Below are positions 26,363 to 33,275 of a DNA stretch of 33,275 nt, piece by piece. Under the pieces are notes generated by a model. It was not told the DNA's origin. It saw only the letters and a list, made by a program, of their open reading frames with translations, and did not search any database. The translations under genes were made by a program, and so were the position numbers. The stretch spans positions 651,539-684,813 of the forward strand of contig NZ_FNYL01000003.1 of assembly GCF_900109045.1 (NCBI RefSeq), given 5' to 3'. This stretch comes from Dyadobacter sp. SG02. Its GTDB lineage: Bacteria > Bacteroidota > Bacteroidia > Cytophagales > Spirosomataceae. Every line of letters starts with the position of its first letter. The first letter of the stretch is position 1.

Positions 26363-26405
26363 GCGTCTGATTTTAACCGAATGTTAATAACAGACGCCTT
26401 TTTTT
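26363..26405 (+). terminator. Orphan terminator in the operon B/C intergenic region
   Basis: GCGTCTG (26363-26369) pairs with CAGACGC (26391-26397). An inner stem TTAAC (26373-26377) / GTTAA (26383-26387) extends the hairpin over a CGAAT loop, with two mismatches between the stems. Seven T residues follow (26399-26405). The shape is that of an intrinsic terminator on the plus strand. The minus-strand side lacks an equivalent T-run. Confidence 0.75.
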
Positions 26406-26621
26406 GAGGATTTTACATTGATTGGCGTAAAACCTACCGGAAGGTGCAAATTGAGACTTGCGATATACGGTGCCTGTATACGCGGGATTTTAGAAGAATG
26501 AATCTAAATAATGAGCGGATGAAAAAATGTGTGGATTAAGAATGCCGGACTATCGAGTAATTTTTGATAAATAGTTGCATTTTTCTAATATTGTTTGTAG
26601 CTTAACATAAATTTTTCAGCT

Positions 26622-26646
26622 CCCGAAACGGGTCATTTGGAACCCG
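26622..26646. other. Mutually exclusive mini-hairpins
   Basis: CCCG-AAA-CGGG (26622-26632) and CGGGT-8 bases-ACCCG (26629-26646) share the central CGGG, so only one can form. CCCGAAA occurs on both sides of it (26622-26628, 26643-26649). The site lies about 300 bp upstream of the operon C susC. Confidence 0.4.
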
Positions 26647-26896
26647 AAATCTACACCTCCCACAGTAAGCTGCTTTTAGTAAATATTTGAATTGTTTGAA
26701 AATCATCTAAGGAAAGGAGGCAGGCGTTGCAATTTTCATTGCGAATACGCAGAAAGTATGAAGTTCTAACAAATACGTTTATTGAAGCGATTTTGTAGTT
26801 TGCGCTAACAAACTGACAATGAAACCCTGTTTACGCCAAATTATATTCTGGGCATTGATTTGTACGGCATTGTAATTGATTGAAACAACGATTAGT

Positions 26897-26931
26897 TTTG
26901 TAACCCTGACGCAATTAATATCCTATTTAAA
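26897..26931 (+). promoter_or_regulatory. Possible promoter of Sus operon C
   Basis: TTTG (26897-26900), a 23-base spacer and TATTTAAA (26924-26931) resemble the Bacteroidota promoter. The -7 box keeps TAnnT but lacks the terminal TTG. The start would be near 26938, leaving a very short leader before ATG 26951. This is weak, but the best placed candidate. Confidence 0.35.
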
Positions 26932-26950
26932 CAAACTTTAAATCCTTTGT

Positions 26951-29900
26951 ATGAGAAAGACTCTACTGTTTCTATTCTTAGGGTGCTTATTGATTCCTGG
27001 CTGGCAGGCTTTTGCCCAGGATAAACAAGTATCGGGAGTTGTAACCGCCGACGACGGAAGCGTGCTCCCCGGTGTAAACATCACCCTGAAAGGTACAACC
27101 AGAGGTATCACCACCGATATCGACGGGAAGTACAGCATTTCAGCCCCCTCTTCAGGAACGCTTGTGTATTCATTTGTGGGTTACCTGAGCCAAAGCATCG
27201 TGGTCGGTTCGAAATCGACGATCAACGTAACGCTCGCGGCCGACGCCCAGCAACTCGGTGAGGTGGTTGTAACGGCGCTCGGTATTTCGCGCGAACGCAA
27301 ATCGCTCGGTTACAGTACCGCCACCATCTCCAATACATCTATTACAGAAGCCCGTAACACCAGTCCGCTCGATGCGCTTAACGCACGCGTGCCAGGTCTT
27401 TCTGTTAATACCGCATCGGGAGCACCGGGAGCGTCGACCGTCCTGAACATCCGCGGCTTTAACTCGGTTACCGGTAACAACCAGCCGCTGTTTGTAATCG
27501 ACGGTGTGCCGATGAACAACCGTGGTAACACTTCATCTTCCAACGCTCAAAACACCAACGATGACTTCAACCGTTCGATGGACTTCGGTAACCAGATGAA
27601 CGACATCAACCCTAACGAGATCGAAAGCATTACCGTACTGAAAGGTATCTCGGCATCCGCATTGTACGGTAGCCGTGCAGCGAACGGTGCGATCCTGATC
27701 ACGACCAAAAGAGGTAAGTCCGGCAAGACCCAGGTTGACATTTCGTCGTCGTTTGCAAGATCACAAGTGCTTCGCGTTCCGCACCTGCAAAATAACTACG
27801 GTCAGGGATGGAGCGGCTTGTTCGACCGCATCGAGAACGGTTCATGGGGGCCGAGGCTCGACGGCAAGAACCGTCTTTGGGGTAATGTGGTGGACAACTC
27901 GCAAATGCTGAAACCTTTCTCGGCACAGGAAGACAACCTGAAAGATTTCTTCGATAAAGGGTATGAATGGAACAACAGTATTGCCGTATCCGGTGGTACA
28001 GAAACTGCCAACTACCGTGTAGCGTATTCCAATGCAACAGCCGACGGCGTAGTTCCTACCAATGCCGATTCGTACAAACGTAACACATTAAGCCTGAACG
28101 GTGGTTTGAAACTGGATAAGTTCTCGGTGAACTCGAACATCAACTACGTTCACAAAAACCAGAAAGCGGTTGCGACCGGCCAGGGCGACGATGCCGGCGG
28201 TGGTAAGGTATTGTGGCAGGAAATGATCCAGATCCCGCGCGACCACTCGATCGTCGATTCCAAAGCATTGCTCGATCCTAACAGCCCGTACTATAAGTTC
28301 ATGACGTTGGATAACTATTTTACGCCATACGCTCAGAACCCTTACTGGACATTATACAACCAGGGTAACAACTACTCCGAAGACCGTATTTTCGGTAACA
28401 TCGAGTTCGGTTACCAGATATTGAAAAATCTGGATATCAAGTACCGCGTCGGTGGTGACTATTCCGATGCATTCCAGAAAGACTGGGGTAATGTCGGAAA
28501 AATCACTGACGGCACTCCCAACAGTACTGCGAATGACGTTTTCGGTAGCGTATCGGAGCTGGCAAAACAGAACCGTCAGTTCAACAGCGATCTCCTCCTG
28601 AACTTCAAGCACAATTTCGGATCGCGTTTTGATGTGCAGGCTTTCTTTGGGCACAACCTCAACGAAAGAACCGGACAGACCAACTTCGCAAAAGTTACCA
28701 ATCTCGACCTTCCAGGGTTTTACAACCTTTCCAACAGTTCGGTAACACCTGCCACATTCACGACGACCACGAAGCGCCGCCTTGTGGGTATCTACGGTCA
28801 GGCTACATTCGGTTTCGACAACTGGTTGTACCTCACAGTGGGTGCGCGTAACGACTGGACCAGTACGCTGCCAAAAGGCAAAAACTCCTACTTCTATCCA
28901 AGTGCGAGCATCAGTGCCGTGTTGTCCGACATATTCAAATTGCCGGCGGAAATTCCTTTCGTGAAAGTGCGTTTCGCGGCTGCATCGGCGGGTAACGACG
29001 CCGATCCATATCAGGTATATTCAGTGTACGTGCCGGGTTCTGTTCGCGCGGGTGGTTTTGGTAACATCAATTTCCCATTCGGCGGCCTGAACGCATATGA
29101 GGTTTCAAACAACCTTGGAAACCAGAATCTGAAACCTGAGATCTCGACCGAATATGAAGGAGGTCTCGAATTGGGCTTCTTCGGAAGACGCATTGGTCTT
29201 GACCTTAGCTACTACAACAAGCTGACCAAAAACCAGATCATCAGCCTCGCCCTCGAACCCGCAACAGGTGCTACCACTCAGACGGTCAACCTGGGTAGCG
29301 TGAGAAATAAAGGGGTTGAATTGGCATTGAACCTGATCCCTGTACGCACCGAGAAATTCGAATGGGGCGTGACGGTGAACTACAACAAGATCTGGAACGA
29401 AGTGGAATCGCTGGGCCTCGAAGGCGGATCAGGAAACATCCTCCTGAATGACAGCTATAACGTGAAACTCCGTGCAGTAGTAGGCAAGCCACTCGGTGCG
29501 ATCTACTCGCCCGATGCACAGCGTGACCCGAACGGAAACATTATCGTAAACGAAACAACCGGTCTCCCGCTGGTTAGCTCCGAGGAAACATACAGAGGCT
29601 CAATCAACCCGAACTATACTTTGGGTCTTTCGACCTACCTGGATTACAAAGGCTTCAAATTCAGCGCGAATGGCGACTACCGTAACGGCGGCGTGTTCTA
29701 TTCGTACACCGCTCGTTTGAATTACTTCAACGGAAACGCTTACATGTCGCAATACAATGATCGCGAGCCGTTTGTGGTGCCGGGTTCGGTTATCAAAACC
29801 GGGGATAACACTTATGTGACCAACACTGTTCCGGTATCCCGTGCGGATGTATTCACTTACTACGGTGGCGCTACATCAGCCAACGAATACAACCACGTGT

Positions 29901-30157
29901 TGCCTAAGACATTCTTCAAACTGAGAAACGTGTCGCTGACATACGCCGTGCCTAAGAAAGCATTGGAAAAACTGCCGGTAAGAGGTGCATCCGTGGGTGT
30001 TTTTGGCCGTAACCTCGTATTGTGGACACCTAAGGGCAACCACGTAGTAGACCCCGAAGCCAACACGTTTGGAACCAGCCTGAAAAACCTCTACGGTGAG
30101 TTCGCTGCCGGTCCATCTACCGCAACGTACGGCGTTCAGTTAAATCTATCATTCTAA
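26951..30157 (+). CDS. SusC/RagA-family TonB-linked outer-membrane transporter (operon C)
   Basis: This 1068-aa SusC protein has a signal peptide (MRKTLLFLFLGCLLIPGWQ...) ending near AFAQ at 20-23. A carboxypeptidase-regulatory-like domain follows (about 27-100, TADDGSVLPGVNITLKGTTRG), then LGEVVVTALG as TonB-box-like region. The plug contains RGFNSVTGNNQPLFVIDGVP and INPNEIESITVLKGISASALYG, and the barrel ends GVQLNLSF. The gene heads a four-gene plus-strand operon. Together with the SusD and two small lipoproteins downstream it matches the layout of the B. thetaiotaomicron BT2264-BT2261 cluster, whose purified SusCD complex carried oligopeptides. A peptide cargo is therefore plausible but inferred. 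Confidence 0.97.
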   Translation: MRKTLLFLFLGCLLIPGWQAFAQDKQVSGVVTADDGSVLPGVNITLKGTTRGITTDIDGKYSISAPSSGTLVYSFVGYLSQSIVVGSKSTINVTLAADAQQLGEVVVTALGISRERKSLGYSTATISNTSITEARNTSPLDALNARVPGLSVNTASGAPGASTVLNIRGFNSVTGNNQPLFVIDGVPMNNRGNTSSSNAQNTNDDFNRSMDFGNQMNDINPNEIESITVLKGISASALYGSRAANGAILITTKRGKSGKTQVDISSSFARSQVLRVPHLQNNYGQGWSGLFDRIENGSWGPRLDGKNRLWGNVVDNSQMLKPFSAQEDNLKDFFDKGYEWNNSIAVSGGTETANYRVAYSNATADGVVPTNADSYKRNTLSLNGGLKLDKFSVNSNINYVHKNQKAVATGQGDDAGGGKVLWQEMIQIPRDHSIVDSKALLDPNSPYYKFMTLDNYFTPYAQNPYWTLYNQGNNYSEDRIFGNIEFGYQILKNLDIKYRVGGDYSDAFQKDWGNVGKITDGTPNSTANDVFGSVSELAKQNRQFNSDLLLNFKHNFGSRFDVQAFFGHNLNERTGQTNFAKVTNLDLPGFYNLSNSSVTPATFTTTTKRRLVGIYGQATFGFDNWLYLTVGARNDWTSTLPKGKNSYFYPSASISAVLSDIFKLPAEIPFVKVRFAAASAGNDADPYQVYSVYVPGSVRAGGFGNINFPFGGLNAYEVSNNLGNQNLKPEISTEYEGGLELGFFGRRIGLDLSYYNKLTKNQIISLALEPATGATTQTVNLGSVRNKGVELALNLIPVRTEKFEWGVTVNYNKIWNEVESLGLEGGSGNILLNDSYNVKLRAVVGKPLGAIYSPDAQRDPNGNIIVNETTGLPLVSSEETYRGSINPNYTLGLSTYLDYKGFKFSANGDYRNGGVFYSYTARLNYFNGNAYMSQYNDREPFVVPGSVIKTGDNTYVTNTVPVSRADVFTYYGGATSANEYNHVLPKTFFKLRNVSLTYAVPKKALEKLPVRGASVGVFGRNLVLWTPKGNHVVDPEANTFGTSLKNLYGEFAAGPSTATYGVQLNLSF

Positions 30158-30168
30158 TCAGGATTCAA

Positions 30169-31647
30169 ATGAAAGGTATTATAAAAAATAGTTTCCTGCT
30201 GCTTGCCGCGCTTTCACTGGGCTCCTGCAACGATTGGCTGGATGTAAATGATGATCCGAACAACCCGACGAACGTAGCACCCGAATTTGTACTGCCCGCA
30301 GCGCAGGCATCCGTGGCCGCTATTGTAGGAGGTGATTTTGCGATCATCGGCGGTTTATGGTCGCAGCATTGGACGCAATCCAATGCGAGTAACCAGTATC
30401 GCGGTATCGACTCTTACGACCTCCAACCAGCCGACTACGATGTTGCGTGGACGGAACTGTATGCAGGCGGTCTGAACGACTTCGAAGATGTGAAAGCGAA
30501 GGCGACTGAAAGCGGCAACAATAATATGTTGCTGCAAGCGGTAGCCGTGCAAACTTATGGTTTTCAAATGCTGGCCGACTGGTTCGACAAGATTCCGTTG
30601 AGCGAGGCATTGCAGGTTCAAACTATCAAGGCGCCGAAATACGACGATGGTCAGGCTGTTTACGCGGAATTGCTGAAAAGACTCGACGCCGCCCTGGCAC
30701 TCGATTTTAATAACGGTAAATCGACAGCGGTAGCTTCCGACCTCGTGTACGGAGGAATGACCGCAGCCAACCAGATCGATCAATGGAAACGCTTTGCAAA
30801 CACATTGAAACTGAAACTGTATCTGCGCCAGACTGCAAGCGCTAACTCTGCGCAGGCTATCGCGGCAATCAAAGCGATGCTCGATGCAAATACGCCATTA
30901 TTGGAAGACCATGCTGCGATTACCAAGTTCGTAGACGAACCAAACCGCAGTAACCCATTGTATGAGAACAATGTACGTCAGCTGAACACAGGTACCAACC
31001 TGCGTTTGAGCCGTACGCTTCAAACGTACTTGCAGGCACATGACGACGCTGCCCGGCTGAATGCTTACTTCACACCAGGCACGGGAGGTCAGGCAGGATT
31101 GGAACAAGGCGATTTTCTTAGCGGAGTTGGCGTGAACATCCCCAGCGTAGCGAAAATGACTGCAACCGATCCGTTCTATTTTTTCAGCATCGATGAGGTT
31201 TATTTCATGCTCTCGGAAGCTTACCTGCGCACCGGAAACGATGCGAAAGCGAAAGAGTTCTACGACAAAGCCGTAGCTGCTGCCTATGCGAAATTCAATG
31301 TCGCGTTCGATGCGAAGAAAATCGCAAAAGGTGGTACCTACGAATATCCGTCAACCGGTAACGCAGAGGCGAAAATCAAAGCGATCATTTATCAGAAATG
31401 GGTGGCTATGTTCCGTCAGGGACACGAATCGTTCTGGGATCAGGCGCGCACAGGTTATCCTGAAAAATCGGATGTCGCGACTACCAACGAGAAATACGTT
31501 CCCGGACAATGGACCGTTGCCGCAAAATCCGTTCTGGAAAAAGGAGCACTGCCTAAACGTATTCCGTACACTTCCGTTTCGAGAGATGGTAATGTGAATA
31601 CCCCTGCGTTAGTGCCGCTTACGGCCAAAGTTTGGTGGATGAAATAA
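30169..31647 (+). CDS. SusD/RagB-family nutrient-binding lipoprotein (operon C)
   Basis: This 492-aa SusD-like_2 lipoprotein has a leader ending LGSC (C20) followed by NDWLDVNDDPNNPTNV. The core shows GGLWSQHWTQSNASNQYRG, the helical segments MLADWFDKIPLSEALQVQ and YAELLKRLDAALALDF, and WKRFANTLKLKLYLRQ. Near the C-terminus YQKWVAMFRQGHESFWDQAR is the conserved end motif. It starts 11 bp after the susC stop. It should act as the hinged lid on the SusC barrel. It is full length, with no missing region apparent. Confidence 0.95.
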   Translation: MKGIIKNSFLLLAALSLGSCNDWLDVNDDPNNPTNVAPEFVLPAAQASVAAIVGGDFAIIGGLWSQHWTQSNASNQYRGIDSYDLQPADYDVAWTELYAGGLNDFEDVKAKATESGNNNMLLQAVAVQTYGFQMLADWFDKIPLSEALQVQTIKAPKYDDGQAVYAELLKRLDAALALDFNNGKSTAVASDLVYGGMTAANQIDQWKRFANTLKLKLYLRQTASANSAQAIAAIKAMLDANTPLLEDHAAITKFVDEPNRSNPLYENNVRQLNTGTNLRLSRTLQTYLQAHDDAARLNAYFTPGTGGQAGLEQGDFLSGVGVNIPSVAKMTATDPFYFFSIDEVYFMLSEAYLRTGNDAKAKEFYDKAVAAAYAKFNVAFDAKKIAKGGTYEYPSTGNAEAKIKAIIYQKWVAMFRQGHESFWDQARTGYPEKSDVATTNEKYVPGQWTVAAKSVLEKGALPKRIPYTSVSRDGNVNTPALVPLTAKVWWMK

Positions 31648-31666
31648 TTCAAATCAACAGCGACAA

Positions 31667-32410
31667 ATGAAGCGATTTATTCAATATATAGCGATAGCCG
31701 TTATCGGAGCGGTAGGGTTATCGTGCGAAGGCGACAAGGTGACGGAAGGTATTTCACAGATTACCTTCTTCCCCGATTTCGATTACAAAGGTGAGGAAAC
31801 CGTTTTTTCCAAATGCGGCGCGGCATTTACCGATCCGGGTGTGACGGCCACCGAGCAGGGGCAAACTATTCCCGTGACAACGAGCATAAGCGCACTCATC
31901 GGCGGCGGATCGCCCACTTCTGTTCCCGGTACAGCCGACCGGTATACGGTAACTTACACGGCGGTCAATAAGGATGGTTATGATGCAACGGCTACCCGGA
32001 CTGTCTGGCAGGTGTGTACAGGTGATTTGAAGACTTCCATCGAAGGTTTGTATACATCTACCGTAGTGAGAAGCGGGGCAACCGGGCCACAGTATACCAA
32101 TATGGAATATGTAATGATCCGTAAGAAGCCTGGTACGGAAAACACTTATCAGGTATCCGATGCTATCGGTGGCTGGTATCAGCTGGGACGGGCACTTGGC
32201 GACGCTTACCTGGCTCCCGGCCTGGAAATCACTGCGACCAGTATTCCTAAAAACGATTTCAAATTCGGAGGAAATCCCCAGGTGTTGACTTTTGGCGGGC
32301 CTATCACGCCAAAGTCGCTGACAGTAAATCCTGAGACCAAAACACTGGTATTAATTACTGACTGGGACGTTTACAATTTTGTTGCCACTCTGAAACAGGT
32401 ATCATTATAA
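31667..32410 (+). CDS. BT_2262-like immunoglobulin-fold surface lipoprotein (operon C)
   Basis: This 247-aa lipoprotein has a leader ending GLSC (C20) then EGDKVTEGISQITFFPDF. Residues about 35-120 form a DUF5011/5012-type immunoglobulin-like domain (GAAFTDPGVTATEQG, DRYTVTYTAVNKDGYDATATRTV). The C-terminal half (about 122-247, SIEGLYTSTVVRSG) is a beta-rich region like that of the BT_2262 family found beside SusCD pairs. No catalytic motif is seen. In the B. thetaiotaomicron cluster the equivalent protein docks on the SusCD complex as an extra surface lipoprotein. It starts 19 bp after susD. It is probably an accessory binding subunit, with cargo unknown. Confidence 0.82.
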   Translation: MKRFIQYIAIAVIGAVGLSCEGDKVTEGISQITFFPDFDYKGEETVFSKCGAAFTDPGVTATEQGQTIPVTTSISALIGGGSPTSVPGTADRYTVTYTAVNKDGYDATATRTVWQVCTGDLKTSIEGLYTSTVVRSGATGPQYTNMEYVMIRKKPGTENTYQVSDAIGGWYQLGRALGDAYLAPGLEITATSIPKNDFKFGGNPQVLTFGGPITPKSLTVNPETKTLVLITDWDVYNFVATLKQVSL

Positions 32411-32421
32411 ATTAGCATCAG

Positions 32422-32910
32422 ATGAAGAAATTAGGATATTTAGCAATTTTTATCGCCGGCGTTTTTCTGTCGGGATGCGATCTTGGTACCGAACCAGCCA
32501 TCGAAGGAACCAAATTGAAGGCGATGTGCGGCGAGTGGTTCGTGAAAGTACTTCAAGACGGCGAGGACATCGGTGGAGGTTACTACCTGATCACAACCTC
32601 TAACACGGCAGCGAATAACGAAACGGACCTGATCCTCGATGACCATGAAACGTGGCCGGCGAAAGTGATTACCAAGGTTAATCTTGGAGCAATGACTTTC
32701 GATGCTGCACCGAACCTTCCGAATATGTATGATGCGGCTGTTGGGGTATCTGTCCTCGAAGGCAAGATCATCAAAGGAGCCGCGACCACTACCGGTGGAA
32801 ACAAGACGGATTCGATCTACGTCAAGTTCGAGTTTGTTGACAAAGGAGAAAAGTCGGTGATAGACTACGCAGGCTACCGCCGTACAGGCTTCCTTGAAGA
32901 CGAGCATTAA
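32422..32910 (+). CDS. 'Lipid-binding putative hydrolase' family lipoprotein (operon C)
   Basis: This 162-aa lipoprotein has a leader ending LSGC (C19), followed by DLGTEPAIEG. The body (KLKAMCGEWFVKVLQDGE, then a beta-rich core ending VIDYAGYRRTGFLED) resembles the small Bacteroidota family labelled lipid-binding putative hydrolase. That name comes from a fold resemblance, and I see no catalytic triad or other hydrolase motif. It is the last operon C gene, 11 bp after the Ig-like lipoprotein gene, matching the BT_2261 position. It is likely a small beta-barrel accessory subunit at the cell surface. Only 22 bp separate its stop from the IS left end, so the native downstream sequence has been displaced. 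Confidence 0.8.
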   Translation: MKKLGYLAIFIAGVFLSGCDLGTEPAIEGTKLKAMCGEWFVKVLQDGEDIGGGYYLITTSNTAANNETDLILDDHETWPAKVITKVNLGAMTFDAAPNLPNMYDAAVGVSVLEGKIIKGAATTTGGNKTDSIYVKFEFVDKGEKSVIDYAGYRRTGFLEDEH

Positions 32911-32933
32911 TTACAAACACTTGCAAATACAAG

Positions 32934-32964
32934 AGGGTGTCTCAAAAAGGCACCTTCTTTTGTT
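32934..32964 (+). terminator. Terminator-like hairpin in the IS left end
   Basis: AGGGTGTC (32934-32941) pairs with GGCACCTT (32949-32956), using two G-T wobbles, around a TCAAAAA loop. CTTTTGTT follows. It could stop operon C transcription and keep readthrough out of the transposase gene. Confidence 0.55.
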
Positions 32965-33024
32965 ATATGGGCTTTGCCGATTTTCTGTGATTGATTATCT
33001 TTAGGTATTAGCAATCCAGGAAAG

Positions 33025-33275
33025 ATGGCCCGACGACAACCTACCTTCAAGCCTTATAATCAGCAGCAATTAATGCTGCTTCCTCCAAGTTTAGATGAGT
33101 TAATCTCCAAAGACCATGCTTGTCGGGTGGTCAACGATGTGATCAATAGCATCAGTTTAGAGCCGCTTCATTCAGCCTATCACACGATCGGGTCTTCGAG
33201 TTATCACCCGCAGATGCTTCTTAAAGTGCTCGTTTATGGTTATGTGAGCAACATCTATTCAAGCCGTAAACTGGA
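33025..33275 (+). CDS. IS1182-family transposase, N-terminal part
   Basis: Only the first 83 codons are present; the frame is open to the window end. The start MARRQPTFKPYNQQQLMLLP, then LDELISKDHACRVVNDVINS and YHPQMLLKVLVYGYVSNIYSSRKL, is the typical N-terminal DUF772 region of IS1182-type DDE transposases. Their catalytic core lies further downstream, so intactness cannot be judged. Its ATG lies about 92 bp inside the element. Confidence 0.9.
   Translation, partial: MARRQPTFKPYNQQQLMLLPPSLDELISKDHACRVVNDVINSISLEPLHSAYHTIGSSSYHPQMLLKVLVYGYVSNIYSSRKL

Larger units (their letters stand above)
26285..26405 (+). ncRNA. Candidate small RNA or leader-peptide transcript
   Basis: This is a predicted transcript of about 120 nt, defined by the promoter-like element at 26249-26278 and the terminator at 26363-26405. 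Inside it, GGGAG (26295-26299) sits 8 bases before ATG 26308, which opens a 13-codon hydrophobic frame (MQFGLFFAIFSNM) ending at TGA 26349. A small stem (TTTCA/TGAAA, 26336-26351) and the palindrome TTTTCGAAAA (26352-26361) precede the terminator. No annotated gene lies upstream on this strand, so the terminator must serve a transcript that starts locally. It could be a regulatory small RNA, a leader or attenuator of operon C, or a micropeptide gene. There is no expression evidence. Confidence 0.35.
26173..26950. other. 778-bp divergent intergenic region between Sus operons B and C
   Basis: This is the only long gene-free stretch. It is markedly AT-rich compared with its flanks. Contents from left to right: the operon B promoter (26216-26246, -); a back-to-back plus-strand promoter-like element (26249-26278); a 13-codon ORF preceded by GGGAG (26295-26349); a strong plus-strand terminator (26363-26405); a small hairpin at 26464-26480; two mutually exclusive hairpins at 26622-26646; and a possible operon C promoter (26897-26931). 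No longer ORF, tRNA or known riboswitch was recognised. Confidence 0.7.
32933..33275 (+). mobile_element. IS1182-family insertion sequence, left end (continues past window)
   Basis: The element is recognised from its transposase and from a terminal sequence beginning GAGGGTGTCTCAAAAAGG, which resembles IS1182-type inverted repeats. The boundary at 32933 is estimated, because the right end and any target duplication lie outside the window. It is inserted just after the last gene of Sus operon C. Confidence 0.8.

Noticed and set aside
15534..32910. Classical polysaccharide-utilisation locus
   Set aside because: No glycoside hydrolase, lyase, esterase or hybrid sensor is present in the window, so a glycan substrate cannot be claimed.
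32422..32910. A functional hydrolase based on the family name
   Set aside because: No catalytic motif is visible. The name rests on fold resemblance only.

Overview
The window looks like a chromosome segment from a Bacteroidota of the order Cytophagales, most likely Dyadobacter or a close relative. This rests on three SusC/SusD outer-membrane systems, Bacteroidota-type promoters (TTTG near -33, TAnnTTTG near -7), almost no Shine-Dalgarno sequences, the Bacteroidota lipoprotein TamL, and protein style. No marker gene here fixes the genus.

Layout. (1) 1-236: short dispersed-type repeats and the sucC terminator. (2) 237-5279: sucC (-), a LolD-like ABC ATPase (+), groES-groEL (-) and a conserved unknown gene (+), separated by strong hairpin terminators. 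(3) 5356-9968 (-): miaB, a receiver-less sigma-54 activator, lptE, a one-repeat TPR-like protein and secG, a tRNA-modification plus envelope-biogenesis cluster read from a near-perfect promoter upstream of miaB. (4) 10062-15377: tamL (-) and a TrmH/SpoU rRNA/tRNA methyltransferase (+) whose start regions overlap, then a queuosine-precursor transporter and an AlaA-like aminotransferase (both -). (5) 15534-32910: a 17-kb nutrient-uptake island with three SusC-SusD operons. Operon A (-) is susC-susD-DUF1735 lipoprotein; operon B (-) is susC-susD; operon C (+) is susC-susD-Ig-like lipoprotein-'lipid-binding hydrolase' lipoprotein. B and C are head to head across 778 bp. (6) 32933-end: the left end of an IS1182-type insertion sequence with the first 83 codons of its transposase.

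How the parts work together. The left half is housekeeping: TCA cycle, protein folding, Sec secretion, LPS and outer-membrane assembly. The right half imports polymers or oligomers through the outer membrane. None of the three Sus operons carries a glycoside hydrolase, lyase, protease, ECF sigma/anti-sigma pair or hybrid two-component sensor. Operon C has the gene order of a known oligopeptide-binding SusCD cluster.

Most unusual signals. (a) In the B/C intergenic region, a possible about-120-nt transcript has a promoter-like element, a Shine-Dalgarno-like GGGAG, a 13-codon hydrophobic ORF and a strong terminator, with no known gene to serve. (b) A -24/-12-type (sigma-54-like) element with exact GG-N10-GC spacing lies upstream of groES, close to an orphan sigma-54 activator. 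(c) tamL and the methyltransferase gene start on top of each other.
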